NCBI RefSeq assembly: GCF_022788695.1
Contig: NZ_CP085154.1
Coordinates: forward strand, 2,232,001-2,296,000
Direction: 5' to 3'
Source of the DNA: Pseudosulfitobacter sp. DSM 107133
GTDB taxonomy: Bacteria > Pseudomonadota > Alphaproteobacteria > Rhodobacterales > Rhodobacteraceae
Length of the DNA stretch: 64,000 nucleotides
Of this stretch, positions 54,003 through 61,500 are shown piece after piece; positions within the stretch are counted from its first letter, which is position 1; every line of letters begins with the position of its first letter. Under the pieces are notes generated by a model that saw only the letters and a list, made by a program, of their open reading frames with translations, ran no database searches and was not told the origin of the DNA. Position numbers and translations under genes: made by a program.

Positions 54003-55541
54003 ATGAACGACAACACCCCCTCGCGCACCGGAGGCCGCGCCGCGCGTCGTGCTGCCCGTGCGGCCCCTCTGGCCGACCACCTGCGCCCAATCCGCCCCGG
54101 TATGTCGGGCGGACAGTACAAACCGCTCAGCGACGCAGATGTCTTGCGCCTTCACACCGCCGCGCTTGACGCGCTGGAACGCATCGGGCTGGCCGACGCG
54201 CCGCCTTCGGGCGTGGCCTATCTGACCGCTGCGGGGGCTGTGCTGGGCGACGACGGGCGCATCCGCTTTCCGCGCGCGCTGGTCGAGGACACGATTGCAC
54301 GGGCCAACCGCAGCCTGACCCTGCACAGCCGCGACGGGCTGCACGATCTGGACCTGTCCGGCAGCCGTGTGCATTACGGCACGGCCGGCGCGGCGGTGCA
54401 TGTGGTGGAACCCGACGGACGGACATACCGCGAAAGCACGGTGCAGGATCTGCACGATGCCGCGCGCATCTGCGACCGGTTGGACAACATCCACTTTGTC
54501 CAGCGCCCCATGGTCTGCCGCGACATCTACGACAATTTTGAAATGGACATGAACTCGGTCTATGCCTGCACCGCGGGTACGACCAAACACATCGGTCTTT
54601 CTTTTACCGATCCGTCCTATGTCGCACCCGCCATCGAGATGTTGCACATGATCGCCGGGAGCGAAGAGGCATGGCGCGCGCGTCCCTTTGTCAGCAATTC
54701 GAACTGTTTTGTCGTACCGCCGATGAAATTCGCCACCGAATCCTGTCTGGTGATGGAGGCCTGCATCGCCCACGGCATGCCGGTGCTGCTGCTGTCGGCG
54801 GGGATGTCGGGGGCAACGGCTCCGGGCAGTATTGCAGGGGCGATTGTGCAGGCGGTCGCGGAATGTCTGGCGGGTCTCGTCTATGTCAACGCCGTCAAAC
54901 CCGGCGCGCCTGCGATCTTTGGTACCTGGCCGTTTGATCTGGACCTGCGCACCGGCGCGATGACGGGCGGATCGGGGGAACAGGCGCTGCTGACCGCGGG
55001 CTGCGCACAGATGCACCGGTTCTACAATCTGCCCGGCGGGGCTGCGGCTGGCATTGCAGACAGCAAGCTGCCCGACATGCAGGCCGGTTGGGAACAGATG
55101 TGCTCCAATGTGATGGCGGGCCTGTCTGGGCTGAACATGGTCTATGAAGCTGCGGGCATGCATGCGTCACTGCTGGGGTTCTGCCACGAGAGCCTGATTA
55201 TGGGCGACGATCTGATCGGTCAGGCCCTGCGCTGCGTGCGCGGCATCGAGGTGACGGACGAAACCATGGCGCTGGACCAGATGGCCGCCGTCTGCATGGG
55301 CGGTCCGGGGCATTACCTGGGCACCGCCGAGACGCTGGGGCGTATGGAAATGGACAACGTCTATCCCGCGCTTGGCGACCGCACCTCGCCCAAGGAATGG
55401 GCCGAGCGGGGCAAACCAGACCTGATCGCACGGGCCACCGCGCGCAAGAACGAAATACTGGCAACGCGATCCAGCGCGCGGTTTGATCCGGCGCTGGATG
55501 CGGCGATACGGGCAAAGTTCAACATTCATCTGCCCGCCTAG
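54003..55541 (+). CDS. trimethylamine methyltransferase family protein, non-pyrrolysine
   Basis: 512-residue MttB superfamily protein (TIM barrel; SGSRVHYGTAGAAVHVVEPDG, GSIAGAIVQAVAECLAGLVY, GGSGEQALLTAG). True trimethylamine methyltransferase reads an internal UAG as pyrrolysine; here the frame is open without any UAG, so it belongs to the non-Pyl group. That group includes MtgB, a glycine betaine corrinoid methyltransferase. No corrinoid protein gene is adjacent, so its methyl acceptor must be elsewhere. Only a weak ribosome site precedes the ATG; a long gap to the barrel gene contains the promoter. The substrate is open: a quaternary amine is the best guess. Confidence 0.88.
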   Translation: MNDNTPSRTGGRAARRAARAAPLADHLRPIRPGMSGGQYKPLSDADVLRLHTAALDALERIGLADAPPSGVAYLTAAGAVLGDDGRIRFPRALVEDTIARANRSLTLHSRDGLHDLDLSGSRVHYGTAGAAVHVVEPDGRTYRESTVQDLHDAARICDRLDNIHFVQRPMVCRDIYDNFEMDMNSVYACTAGTTKHIGLSFTDPSYVAPAIEMLHMIAGSEEAWRARPFVSNSNCFVVPPMKFATESCLVMEACIAHGMPVLLLSAGMSGATAPGSIAGAIVQAVAECLAGLVYVNAVKPGAPAIFGTWPFDLDLRTGAMTGGSGEQALLTAGCAQMHRFYNLPGGAAAGIADSKLPDMQAGWEQMCSNVMAGLSGLNMVYEAAGMHASLLGFCHESLIMGDDLIGQALRCVRGIEVTDETMALDQMAAVCMGGPGHYLGTAETLGRMEMDNVYPALGDRTSPKEWAERGKPDLIARATARKNEILATRSSARFDPALDAAIRAKFNIHLPA

Positions 55542-55564
55542 GGTCTGGACCCTAAACAAAAATG

Positions 55565-55592
55565 GCGTCCGGCCTTGAGGGGAGCCGGACGC
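55565..55592. terminator. stem-loop between mttB homologue and EF-hand gene
   Basis: Nine-base arms GCGTCCGGC and GCCGGACGC with a 10-base loop. They are flanked by AAATGGC (55560-55566) and GCCATTT (55598-55604), which can extend the stem. It lies 23 bases after the MttB stop and before the EF-hand gene's 3' end, so it may end both convergent transcripts. Confidence 0.5.
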
Positions 55593-55658
55593 CTGCCGCC
55601 ATTTCAGGCCCCTGTTGCGCTGGGTCGCCGCGGGATCAGGTGGCCCGAGTGCTGCGCC

Positions 55659-55913
55659 TTAGCCTTCCGACGGCGCAGGCAGCAAACCGGCCTCGGTTGC
55701 GGCGGCGACTTCGCTTTCATCCAGCGCACCGTTGGCATCCAGGTCCATCGAAATAAACTGATCCGCGCCCATCTCGGGATAGACCGCCTGCACTTCGTCC
55801 AATGTCAGAACACCGTCCTGATTGGTGTCGATCTGCAACGTCGTGGTGGCGCTGGCCATGAACGGGGTTGCGGCAACAGCTGCGGCGGCGGCGAGAGTTG
55901 TGAATTTCATCAT
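55659..55913 (-). CDS. small exported EF-hand protein
   Basis: 84 residues: signal peptide (cleavage after FMASA), then two EF-hand calcium loops, DTNQDGVLTLDE and DLDANGALDESE, both with Asp/Asn at the key positions and Glu at position 12. Probably a periplasmic calcium-binding protein. AAGGAG lies eight bases before the ATG. It is divergent from the sigma factor gene, with 234 bases between. Confidence 0.9.
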   Translation of the reverse strand: MMKFTTLAAAAAVAATPFMASATTTLQIDTNQDGVLTLDEVQAVYPEMGADQFISMDLDANGALDESEVAAATEAGLLPAPSEG

Positions 55914-56147
55914 GTGATCGTCTCCTTATTAGGTCGTGGTTAACGAGGCCTCGTTGGGCGCTCATTGGGTTTGATGCGAAAACCCCGCTTTGCGTCCCGG
56001 CCCGCCCGCCCGACACAACTCACGCGCGATACCACGCCGATGGGGGCCATGACGCTCGGCGAAGCGACGCGCAAAAAGCCCCGCCTGGCCAGATCGGCAA
56101 AAACCCCCCGTCTGTTCAGGGTCCGCGTCGCAGGGTTAGGTCGCACC

Positions 56148-56618
56148 ATGACAACACAAACACCCCTGACCCGCCTCATCCCCATGCTGACCCGCCGCGC
56201 GCGGCGCCTGACCCGTTCGCACAGTGCCGCAGACGATCTGGTGCAGGAAACACTGCTGCGCCTGATCCAGCGTGCGCGGCGCGGTGGCGAGATCGACGAC
56301 CTGCCCGCCTATGCCATGCGCACGCTGACCAATCAGGCACGCATGTCATGGCGACGTGCTGCCGAGACCGAAGAACTGGAGGAAGATCACGCCACGGTCG
56401 CACCCGAAGCCCCGATGCGGCTGGACTGCGCCGATGCCCTGCGCGTGATCGAGACATTGCCCCGCGATCAGGCAGACCTGATGCGGCTGGTGGCGGGCGG
56501 CGAAAGCTCCCCCGCGCAGTTGGCCAAGCTGACCGGCCTGCCGCAGGGCACCGTGATGTCGCGCCTCGCACGGGCGCGGGCAAGACTGCGGCAGGAGTTG
56601 GAGGGGGAGTTGAACTAA
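56148..56618 (+). CDS. ECF-type RNA polymerase sigma factor
   Basis: 156 residues with region 2 (LTRSHSAADDLVQETLLRLIQRA) and region 4 helix-turn-helix (SSPAQLAKLTGLPQGTVMSRLARARARLRQEL). The short size and lack of region 3 mark it as an extracytoplasmic function sigma factor. ATG at 56148 is used, with AGG eight bases upstream; the upstream frame to 55965 is Arg/Pro-rich and unlikely. No anti-sigma gene is adjacent; the divergent EF-hand gene is the closest partner. A strong terminator follows. Confidence 0.88.
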   Translation: MTTQTPLTRLIPMLTRRARRLTRSHSAADDLVQETLLRLIQRARRGGEIDDLPAYAMRTLTNQARMSWRRAAETEELEEDHATVAPEAPMRLDCADALRVIETLPRDQADLMRLVAGGESSPAQLAKLTGLPQGTVMSRLARARARLRQELEGELN

Positions 56619-56622
56619 AAAC

Positions 56623-56650
56623 AAAAAGGGGGGCGCGGCGCCCCCCTTTT
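56623..56650. terminator. bidirectional intrinsic terminator
   Basis: A GGGGGGCGC/GCGCCCCCC stem (56628-56646) with an A-tract before it and a T-tract after it. It sits between the convergent sigma factor gene and the carboxynorspermidine dehydrogenase gene, and can end transcripts from both sides. Confidence 0.85.
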
Positions 56651-56655
56651 CTACT

Positions 56656-57894
56656 TTATGCGTTCCAGGCCCGGTCGCCCTTGGCATCCTTCACCCGCGT
56701 CGGCAGGCCGATGTCGTCCAGAAGCGTGAACAGCGGCTTGGGGTCCAGCTCCTCGACGTTGACCATCTTGGCCGCGTCATAGGTGCCATCGGCAATCAGC
56801 ATCGCAAAGGCCACGGGCGGCACGCCGGCGGTGTAGGAAATGCCCTGACTGCCGACCTCTTCATAGGCTTCCTTGTGGTCGGCCACGTTGTAGACGAACA
56901 CTTCCGCCTCTGCGCCGTCCTTGGTGCCTTTGACCAGATCACCGATACAGGTCTTGCCCGTGTAGTTCGGCGCAAGGCTGGAAGGATCGGGCAGCACGGC
57001 CTTGACCACTTTCAGCGGAATGACCTCCAGCCCTTCGGCCGTCACCACCGGCTGCTCGGACAGCAGGCCCAGGTTTTGCAGCACGGTAAAGACGTTGATG
57101 TAGTGATCGCCAAAGCCCATCCAGAAGCGCACATCGGCCTGCGGATAGTTGGCGGCCAGCGAATGCACCTCGTCGTGGCCCGACATATAGGCCTTTTGCT
57201 TGCCGACGACGGGCAGATCCCATTCGCGGCCCACTTCGAACATCTTGTTCTCCTGCCACGCGCCCTGCTGCCAGCTATACACGGTGCCGGTGAACTCGCG
57301 GAAGTTGATTTCGGGGTCGAAGTTGGTCGAGAAATATTTGCCGTGGTTGCCGGCGTTGATGTCGACGATGTCGATGGATGTGACCTCGTCCATATACTCA
57401 TCTACCGCGAAACGGGCGAATGCGTTGACCATGCCGGGATCGAACCCCGCACCCAGAATTGCGGTCACACCCGCCGCCGCGCAATCGTCGCGGCGTTTCC
57501 ATTCATAGTTGCCGTACCAGGGGGGCGTTTCGCAGATCTTGGCGGGATCTTCGTGGATCGCCGTGTCGATATAGGCGGCACCGGCCTGAATGCAGGCCTC
57601 GAGCACTGTCATGTTCACGAAAGGCGAGCCCACGTTGATCACGATCTGTGCGCCCGTCCCCTGCAACAGGTCGACCACGGCGTTGGTGTCCATCGCATCC
57701 AGCGCATGGGCCTTGAACACGCCGTCCTGTTTCATCGCGCCCTTGTCGTGCACGCTCTGGATGATGGCCTCGCATTTCGAAACCGTCCGGCTGGCGATAT
57801 GCAAATCCCCCAGCACATCGTTGTTTTGCGCGCATTTGTGCGCCACGACCTGAGCGACGCCACCTGCGCCGATGATAAGAACATTGCGTTTCAT
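56656..57894 (-). CDS. carboxynorspermidine/carboxyspermidine dehydrogenase
   Basis: Condenses aspartate semialdehyde with a diamine (putrescine or diaminopropane) and reduces the product with NADPH to carboxy(nor)spermidine. 412 residues of the saccharopine dehydrogenase family: Rossmann motif IIGAGGVAQVVAHKC at the N-terminus, HEDPAKICETPPWYG and GAGFDPGMVNAFARF. It lies 29 bases after the decarboxylase gene on the same strand, the classic pair of this alternative spermidine route. Spermidine is the likely end product in Rhodobacteraceae, but norspermidine or homospermidine cannot be excluded. Confidence 0.92.
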   Translation of the reverse strand: MKRNVLIIGAGGVAQVVAHKCAQNNDVLGDLHIASRTVSKCEAIIQSVHDKGAMKQDGVFKAHALDAMDTNAVVDLLQGTGAQIVINVGSPFVNMTVLEACIQAGAAYIDTAIHEDPAKICETPPWYGNYEWKRRDDCAAAGVTAILGAGFDPGMVNAFARFAVDEYMDEVTSIDIVDINAGNHGKYFSTNFDPEINFREFTGTVYSWQQGAWQENKMFEVGREWDLPVVGKQKAYMSGHDEVHSLAANYPQADVRFWMGFGDHYINVFTVLQNLGLLSEQPVVTAEGLEVIPLKVVKAVLPDPSSLAPNYTGKTCIGDLVKGTKDGAEAEVFVYNVADHKEAYEEVGSQGISYTAGVPPVAFAMLIADGTYDAAKMVNVEELDPKPLFTLLDDIGLPTRVKDAKGDRAWNA

Positions 57895-57923
57895 GTATCC
57901 AAGAGACCTCTTATGTCTGGTGT

Positions 57924-59018
57924 TCAGGAAAGGGCTGCCGAAAAATCGGCGTAGTCGAATTCGCGCACCATGCGCAGGGTTCCGTCCAACTCGCGAATGG
58001 CGATTCCGGGCATCTTCACCCCGTTGAACCAGTTTTTCTTAACCATTGTGTAACCGGCTGCGTCCTGAAACGAAATCCGGTCACCGGGTTGGATCGGTTT
58101 GTCGAACCGGAACTCGCCAAAGATATCGCCCGCAAGGCAGGACTTGCCGCAGATCATCCACGGGTGATCGCCGGTGTCGGGGCTGATTTTCGCAGGCTCG
58201 CGGTAGATCAGCAAATCCAGCATGTGTGCTTCGATCGACGCATCGACAATCGCCAGGTCCTTGCCGTTGTGCAGCGTGTCCAGCACGGTCACCTCAAGCG
58301 TCGCCGCCCCGGTGATCGCGGCCTCGCCCGGTTCCAGATAGACCTGCACGCCGTTGGTTTCCGCAAAAGTCTTAAGCCGCGCGGCCAGACGCTCCAGCGG
58401 ATAGCCTTCGCCGGTGAAATGGATGCCGCCGCCCAGGCTGATCCAGTCCATCCGCGCAATGATCGCGCCAAAACGGTCCTCGATCAGGGTCAGCATCTGG
58501 TCGAACCGGTCGAAATCGTCGTTTTCACAGTTGTTGTGGAACATCAGCCCGCTGATCTTGTCCGCCACCGTGGCGATCTGGTCGGGATCATGTTCGCCCA
58601 GACGGCTGAACGGACGCGCCGGATCGGCCAGATCGAACCCAGAGGTCGACACACCCGGATTGACCCGCAGCCCGCGCACATGGCCCTGCGATGCGGCATC
58701 GAAACGGGTCAGCTGGCCGATGGAGTTGAAGATGATCTTGTCGCTGTGGCCCAGCACCTCGTCGATCTCGTGATCGGCATAAGCCACGGAATAGGCGTGT
58801 GTTTCGCCGCCGAACTTCTCGGCGCCCAACCGTACTTCGTACAGCGACGACGACGTCGATCCGTCCATATACTGCGACATGAAGTCGAACACCGACCACG
58901 TGGCAAAACACTTCAGCGCCAGCAGCGATTTCGCCCCTGAAGCCTCGCGCAGCCACGCGATTTTTTCCATGTTCTTTTTCAGATTGGATTTGTCGATCAG
59001 GTAATAGGGCGTTTGCAT
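57924..59018 (-). CDS. nspC: carboxynorspermidine decarboxylase
   Basis: Decarboxylates carboxy(nor)spermidine to (nor)spermidine. 364 residues, alanine-racemase-fold PLP enzyme: PLP Lys in SLLALKCFA near residue 30, LEPGEAAI and CGKSCLAGDIFGEF with the Cys at the dimer active site. The ATG at 59018 has GGGGAG eight bases upstream. It is followed by the dehydrogenase and preceded by YgiB/YgiC genes after a 261-base gap that could carry a second promoter. Confidence 0.93.
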   Translation of the reverse strand: MQTPYYLIDKSNLKKNMEKIAWLREASGAKSLLALKCFATWSVFDFMSQYMDGSTSSSLYEVRLGAEKFGGETHAYSVAYADHEIDEVLGHSDKIIFNSIGQLTRFDAASQGHVRGLRVNPGVSTSGFDLADPARPFSRLGEHDPDQIATVADKISGLMFHNNCENDDFDRFDQMLTLIEDRFGAIIARMDWISLGGGIHFTGEGYPLERLAARLKTFAETNGVQVYLEPGEAAITGAATLEVTVLDTLHNGKDLAIVDASIEAHMLDLLIYREPAKISPDTGDHPWMICGKSCLAGDIFGEFRFDKPIQPGDRISFQDAAGYTMVKKNWFNGVKMPGIAIRELDGTLRMVREFDYADFSAALS

Positions 59019-59279
59019 GGGCGTGCTCCCCTTGGTGCCGTGTCTCAAGCCGCCCACCTAAGGCGGCGAAGCCGCTATGGCAAGAGCGATGGCAAAATGC
59101 CCGCGACACGGGCACGCTCTCACCGTTGGATGGGCATCGGAATGCAGGACACACAGCGCAAAACGCGGTTACAACCTGCCCCTCTCCCGGCCACGTGACG
59201 TCGGTGGAAACGGCCCAAAGTCGATGTCGCACTGGAAGAATGCGATATCGTTTTCGACCTTGAGCGTCTGCAGGTATCT

Positions 59280-59861
59280 CTACCCTCCAAAACCCTTCCT
59301 TGAACCACCAGCCTTGCCAAAGCCGCCGCGTGTGGCAGCCGTGGCGCGCGTCATCGGTGTTTTCCCGATTGTCGAGGTCGGGCGGACAAATTGCGAGGTG
59401 TTCAGCTTTGCAGCACCCTGGTTGCTGGAAAAGGTGCTGGTGCGCGCGGCGTTGGTGTATCGCCCGTCGGCATTCTTATACAGCGGCTGGGCCGCAGACA
59501 TCCCTGTGCGTCCGCCCAGCATGTTGCCAATCAGATAACCTGCCAGCAACGGCATAAAGATACTGCCAGACCCGCCTTGTGTTGCGCTTGCCTCCGAACC
59601 GCAGGCACCTTCGCCGTGCTGCTCTTCGCAAACGGCAATGCTGTCATAGCGTGGCGCGGCCTCGACGTGCAGCGCCTCGGCCTGCGCAAACGAGGTCTCG
59701 CAATCTTGCGCGTTGAACATCCCGCCGCGCGACGCTTCGTCCACACAGCTTTGCAGATCCGGAAATGCGGCGGCGTCCACCTGTTCTTCGCGGCATCCCG
59801 CCAGCGCAAAGGCGGTCGCGCCAACGATCATAATAGCAACGCGATTCGAGCGTTTGGTCAT
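59280..59861 (-). CDS. DUF1190 (YgiB-like) lipoprotein
   Basis: 193 residues with a lipobox LAGC (Cys23), so likely a lipoprotein, plus a DUF1190 core: FPDLQSCVDEASRGG, CETSFAQAEALH and VCEEQHGEGACG. A hydrophobic glycine-rich stretch (MPLLAGYLIGNMLGG) precedes a low-complexity Gly/Thr/Ser tail. In E. coli YgiB is encoded beside the YgiC amide ligase, and the same pair occurs here (YgiC 33 bases upstream). Its biochemical role is unknown. Confidence 0.82.
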   Translation of the reverse strand: MTKRSNRVAIMIVGATAFALAGCREEQVDAAAFPDLQSCVDEASRGGMFNAQDCETSFAQAEALHVEAAPRYDSIAVCEEQHGEGACGSEASATQGGSGSIFMPLLAGYLIGNMLGGRTGMSAAQPLYKNADGRYTNAARTSTFSSNQGAAKLNTSQFVRPTSTIGKTPMTRATAATRGGFGKAGGSRKGFGG

Positions 59862-59894
59862 GTCAGTCGTCTTTCTGCTAGGGGGCCGCGCCTG

Positions 59895-61109
59895 TTACGC
59901 AACGATAAAATGGGGTTTGAATCGGGACAGATCCTGCGTGATGCGGGACCGGTCCTCGCGCATACCAATTCCGGCGCAAGCCTGCCCGATGATCCATGCA
60001 CCGACCACCGGACGAAACCCGTCAAACTGCGGCAATGGCGCATAGGCCTGAATGATGCGCGGATGTCCTGAATAGTCGGTGTTTTTCGATTCCTCGACCA
60101 CCTGACCGGCCTTGAAAATCGAAACCGACGCGCCTTCACGCGACAGGATCGGCTTGCGCACATGACCGGCGTCCAGTTGCGCTTCGGCGCGGGCAAAGGC
60201 GGCAGCACTCGCGCCGCTGCCCGGCGTGGTGTCGTTCAGATCGGCCTCGAAAAAGGCGGGCAACAGGTTTGGATGCCCCTCGAACATCTCCCACAACACC
60301 GGCAAAAGCCCCTTGTTGGACAGCAATGCCTTCCACGCAGGTTCCAGAAACAGACAGCCGGATCCGTCGATGTGGTTTGCATAGTCATCGCGCAGCAAAT
60401 CTTCCCACGGATACAGCTTGAACAGAACCGCGATGCGACGGTCTTCGTCATCCAGGAATTGACCGTCCTCGCTAAGCGCGATTTTGTCCAGATCACAGTA
60501 ATGCGCACCCAAACCGGCCTCACGCGCGGCCCAGCCCATGGCCTCGACCGTGCCGTAATCCTCCGGGTTTCCGGCGACCGCGGTAAAGTGCAAATCGCTG
60601 TTCTTTTCGAACACTTCGGCGAACCGCGCGACCAGCGCCTCGTGTATCCCGTTGAACTGGTCGGTTCCTTCAGGCAGCACACCGGCGTCCAACTGGTCCT
60701 CTAACCATTGCCACTGAAACGCCGCGCTTTCGTACAGAGACGTGGGCGTATCGGCGTTATATTCCAACAACTTGGCAGGCGTCTGACCGTCGTAGGCGAA
60801 ATCGAACCGTCCGTATATCTCCGGGTCGCCCCGCTTCCAGCTTTCGGCAACAAGATCGCGGTGCGCTTCGGGGATTGCCAGTTTATCCATCAGGCTTTCG
60901 CTGGCGATGATCTCGGCCACGGCCTCGCGGCACATGTCATGCAGCGCGGTTGAGGGGTCTTCCAGATCGGTCTCGATCTGTTCAAGCGTAAAGGCGTAGG
61001 CCGAGGTTTCATCCCAATAGGGTTCGCCATGCATATCCGCAAAGGTGAATCCGACGTCTTTGGCATGGTCGCGCCAATGCGCCCGTTCCGGCAAAGTGAT
61101 CTTTTTCAA
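59895..61109 (-). CDS. YgiC-like glutathionylspermidine synthase-family amide ligase
   Basis: 404-residue ATP-grasp amide ligase of the glutathionylspermidine synthase family. YNADTPTSLYE, the nucleotide-side FKLYPWEDL and LFLEPAWKALLSNKGLLPVL, and the C-terminal KPILSREGASVSI with VGAWIIGQACAGIGMRED match the family. It lacks the N-terminal amidase domain of E. coli Gss. Family members join a peptide carboxyl to an amine; a polyamine substrate is suggested by the two polyamine genes downstream. It heads the operon YgiC-YgiB, followed by nspC and the dehydrogenase. Confidence 0.88.
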   Translation of the reverse strand: MKKITLPERAHWRDHAKDVGFTFADMHGEPYWDETSAYAFTLEQIETDLEDPSTALHDMCREAVAEIIASESLMDKLAIPEAHRDLVAESWKRGDPEIYGRFDFAYDGQTPAKLLEYNADTPTSLYESAAFQWQWLEDQLDAGVLPEGTDQFNGIHEALVARFAEVFEKNSDLHFTAVAGNPEDYGTVEAMGWAAREAGLGAHYCDLDKIALSEDGQFLDDEDRRIAVLFKLYPWEDLLRDDYANHIDGSGCLFLEPAWKALLSNKGLLPVLWEMFEGHPNLLPAFFEADLNDTTPGSGASAAAFARAEAQLDAGHVRKPILSREGASVSIFKAGQVVEESKNTDYSGHPRIIQAYAPLPQFDGFRPVVGAWIIGQACAGIGMREDRSRITQDLSRFKPHFIVA

Positions 61110-61266
61110 TTGTCAGGCCCCCAGCGTTCCGGACAGGACTTAATCGGATTTGGGTGCGGCAACCAGAGGTGGTTTTGGGTAAATCCATGCGGGTCAGGAC
61201 CGATTGTTCCTGCACCCCGGTTTTTCATGCGTTTCGTGACACCCTGAAAAATTCTGACCCGCGCAG

Positions 61267-61292
61267 AAAAAAGGGAGAGCCGAAGCTCTCCC
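61267..61292 (-). terminator. intrinsic terminator downstream of nrdJ
   Basis: Eight-base perfect stem GGGAGAGC/GCTCTCCC closed by a UUCG tetraloop and followed by six T on the minus strand. This is a textbook strong terminator. It lies about 210 bases after the nrdJ stop, so the transcript would carry a long 3' tail or a separate small RNA. Confidence 0.88.
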
Positions 61293-61434
61293 GTAAAGTC
61301 TCGCCACTCAGGCTCAATGTGTTAACCGCTCGGAAATTTTTTTGCCTGCGGCCTGAGCGTCGTCAGGGGGCGAGCGCACCCGCCCCGTGTCAAGGTGGGA
61401 AGGACAATCTTCCGCCCCACCCTATTTCGGCGGA
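61293..61434 (-). ncRNA. possible small RNA or structured nrdJ 3' tail
   Basis: The stretch just ahead of the UUCG terminator folds locally: CTCAGGC pairs with GCCTGAG around an A-rich loop, and GTGGGAAG pairs with CTTCC nearby. A TTGACA lies near its 5' side, without a good -10. Such a layout is seen for 3'-end-derived small RNAs, but no known family is recognised. Confidence 0.25.
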
Positions 61435-61500
61435 GGTTCGGCCTGAACTGGCGCGGCCGAACCCCCTGCACGTTTTCCCGCATCGGGAAACGTGATTTGC

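Larger units (their letters stand above)
61110..61500 (-). other. 391-base region: nrdJ 3' hairpins, terminator and YgiC promoter
   Basis: No gene. On the minus strand, after the nrdJ stop, come a hairpin at 61469-61494 (CACGTTT..CCCG arms with one bulge), a nine-base perfect stem at 61435-61463, further possible pairing (CTCAGGC with GCCTGAG) and a strong terminator at 61267-61292. Past it, to 61110, lies the promoter space of the YgiC operon. Confidence 0.55.
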
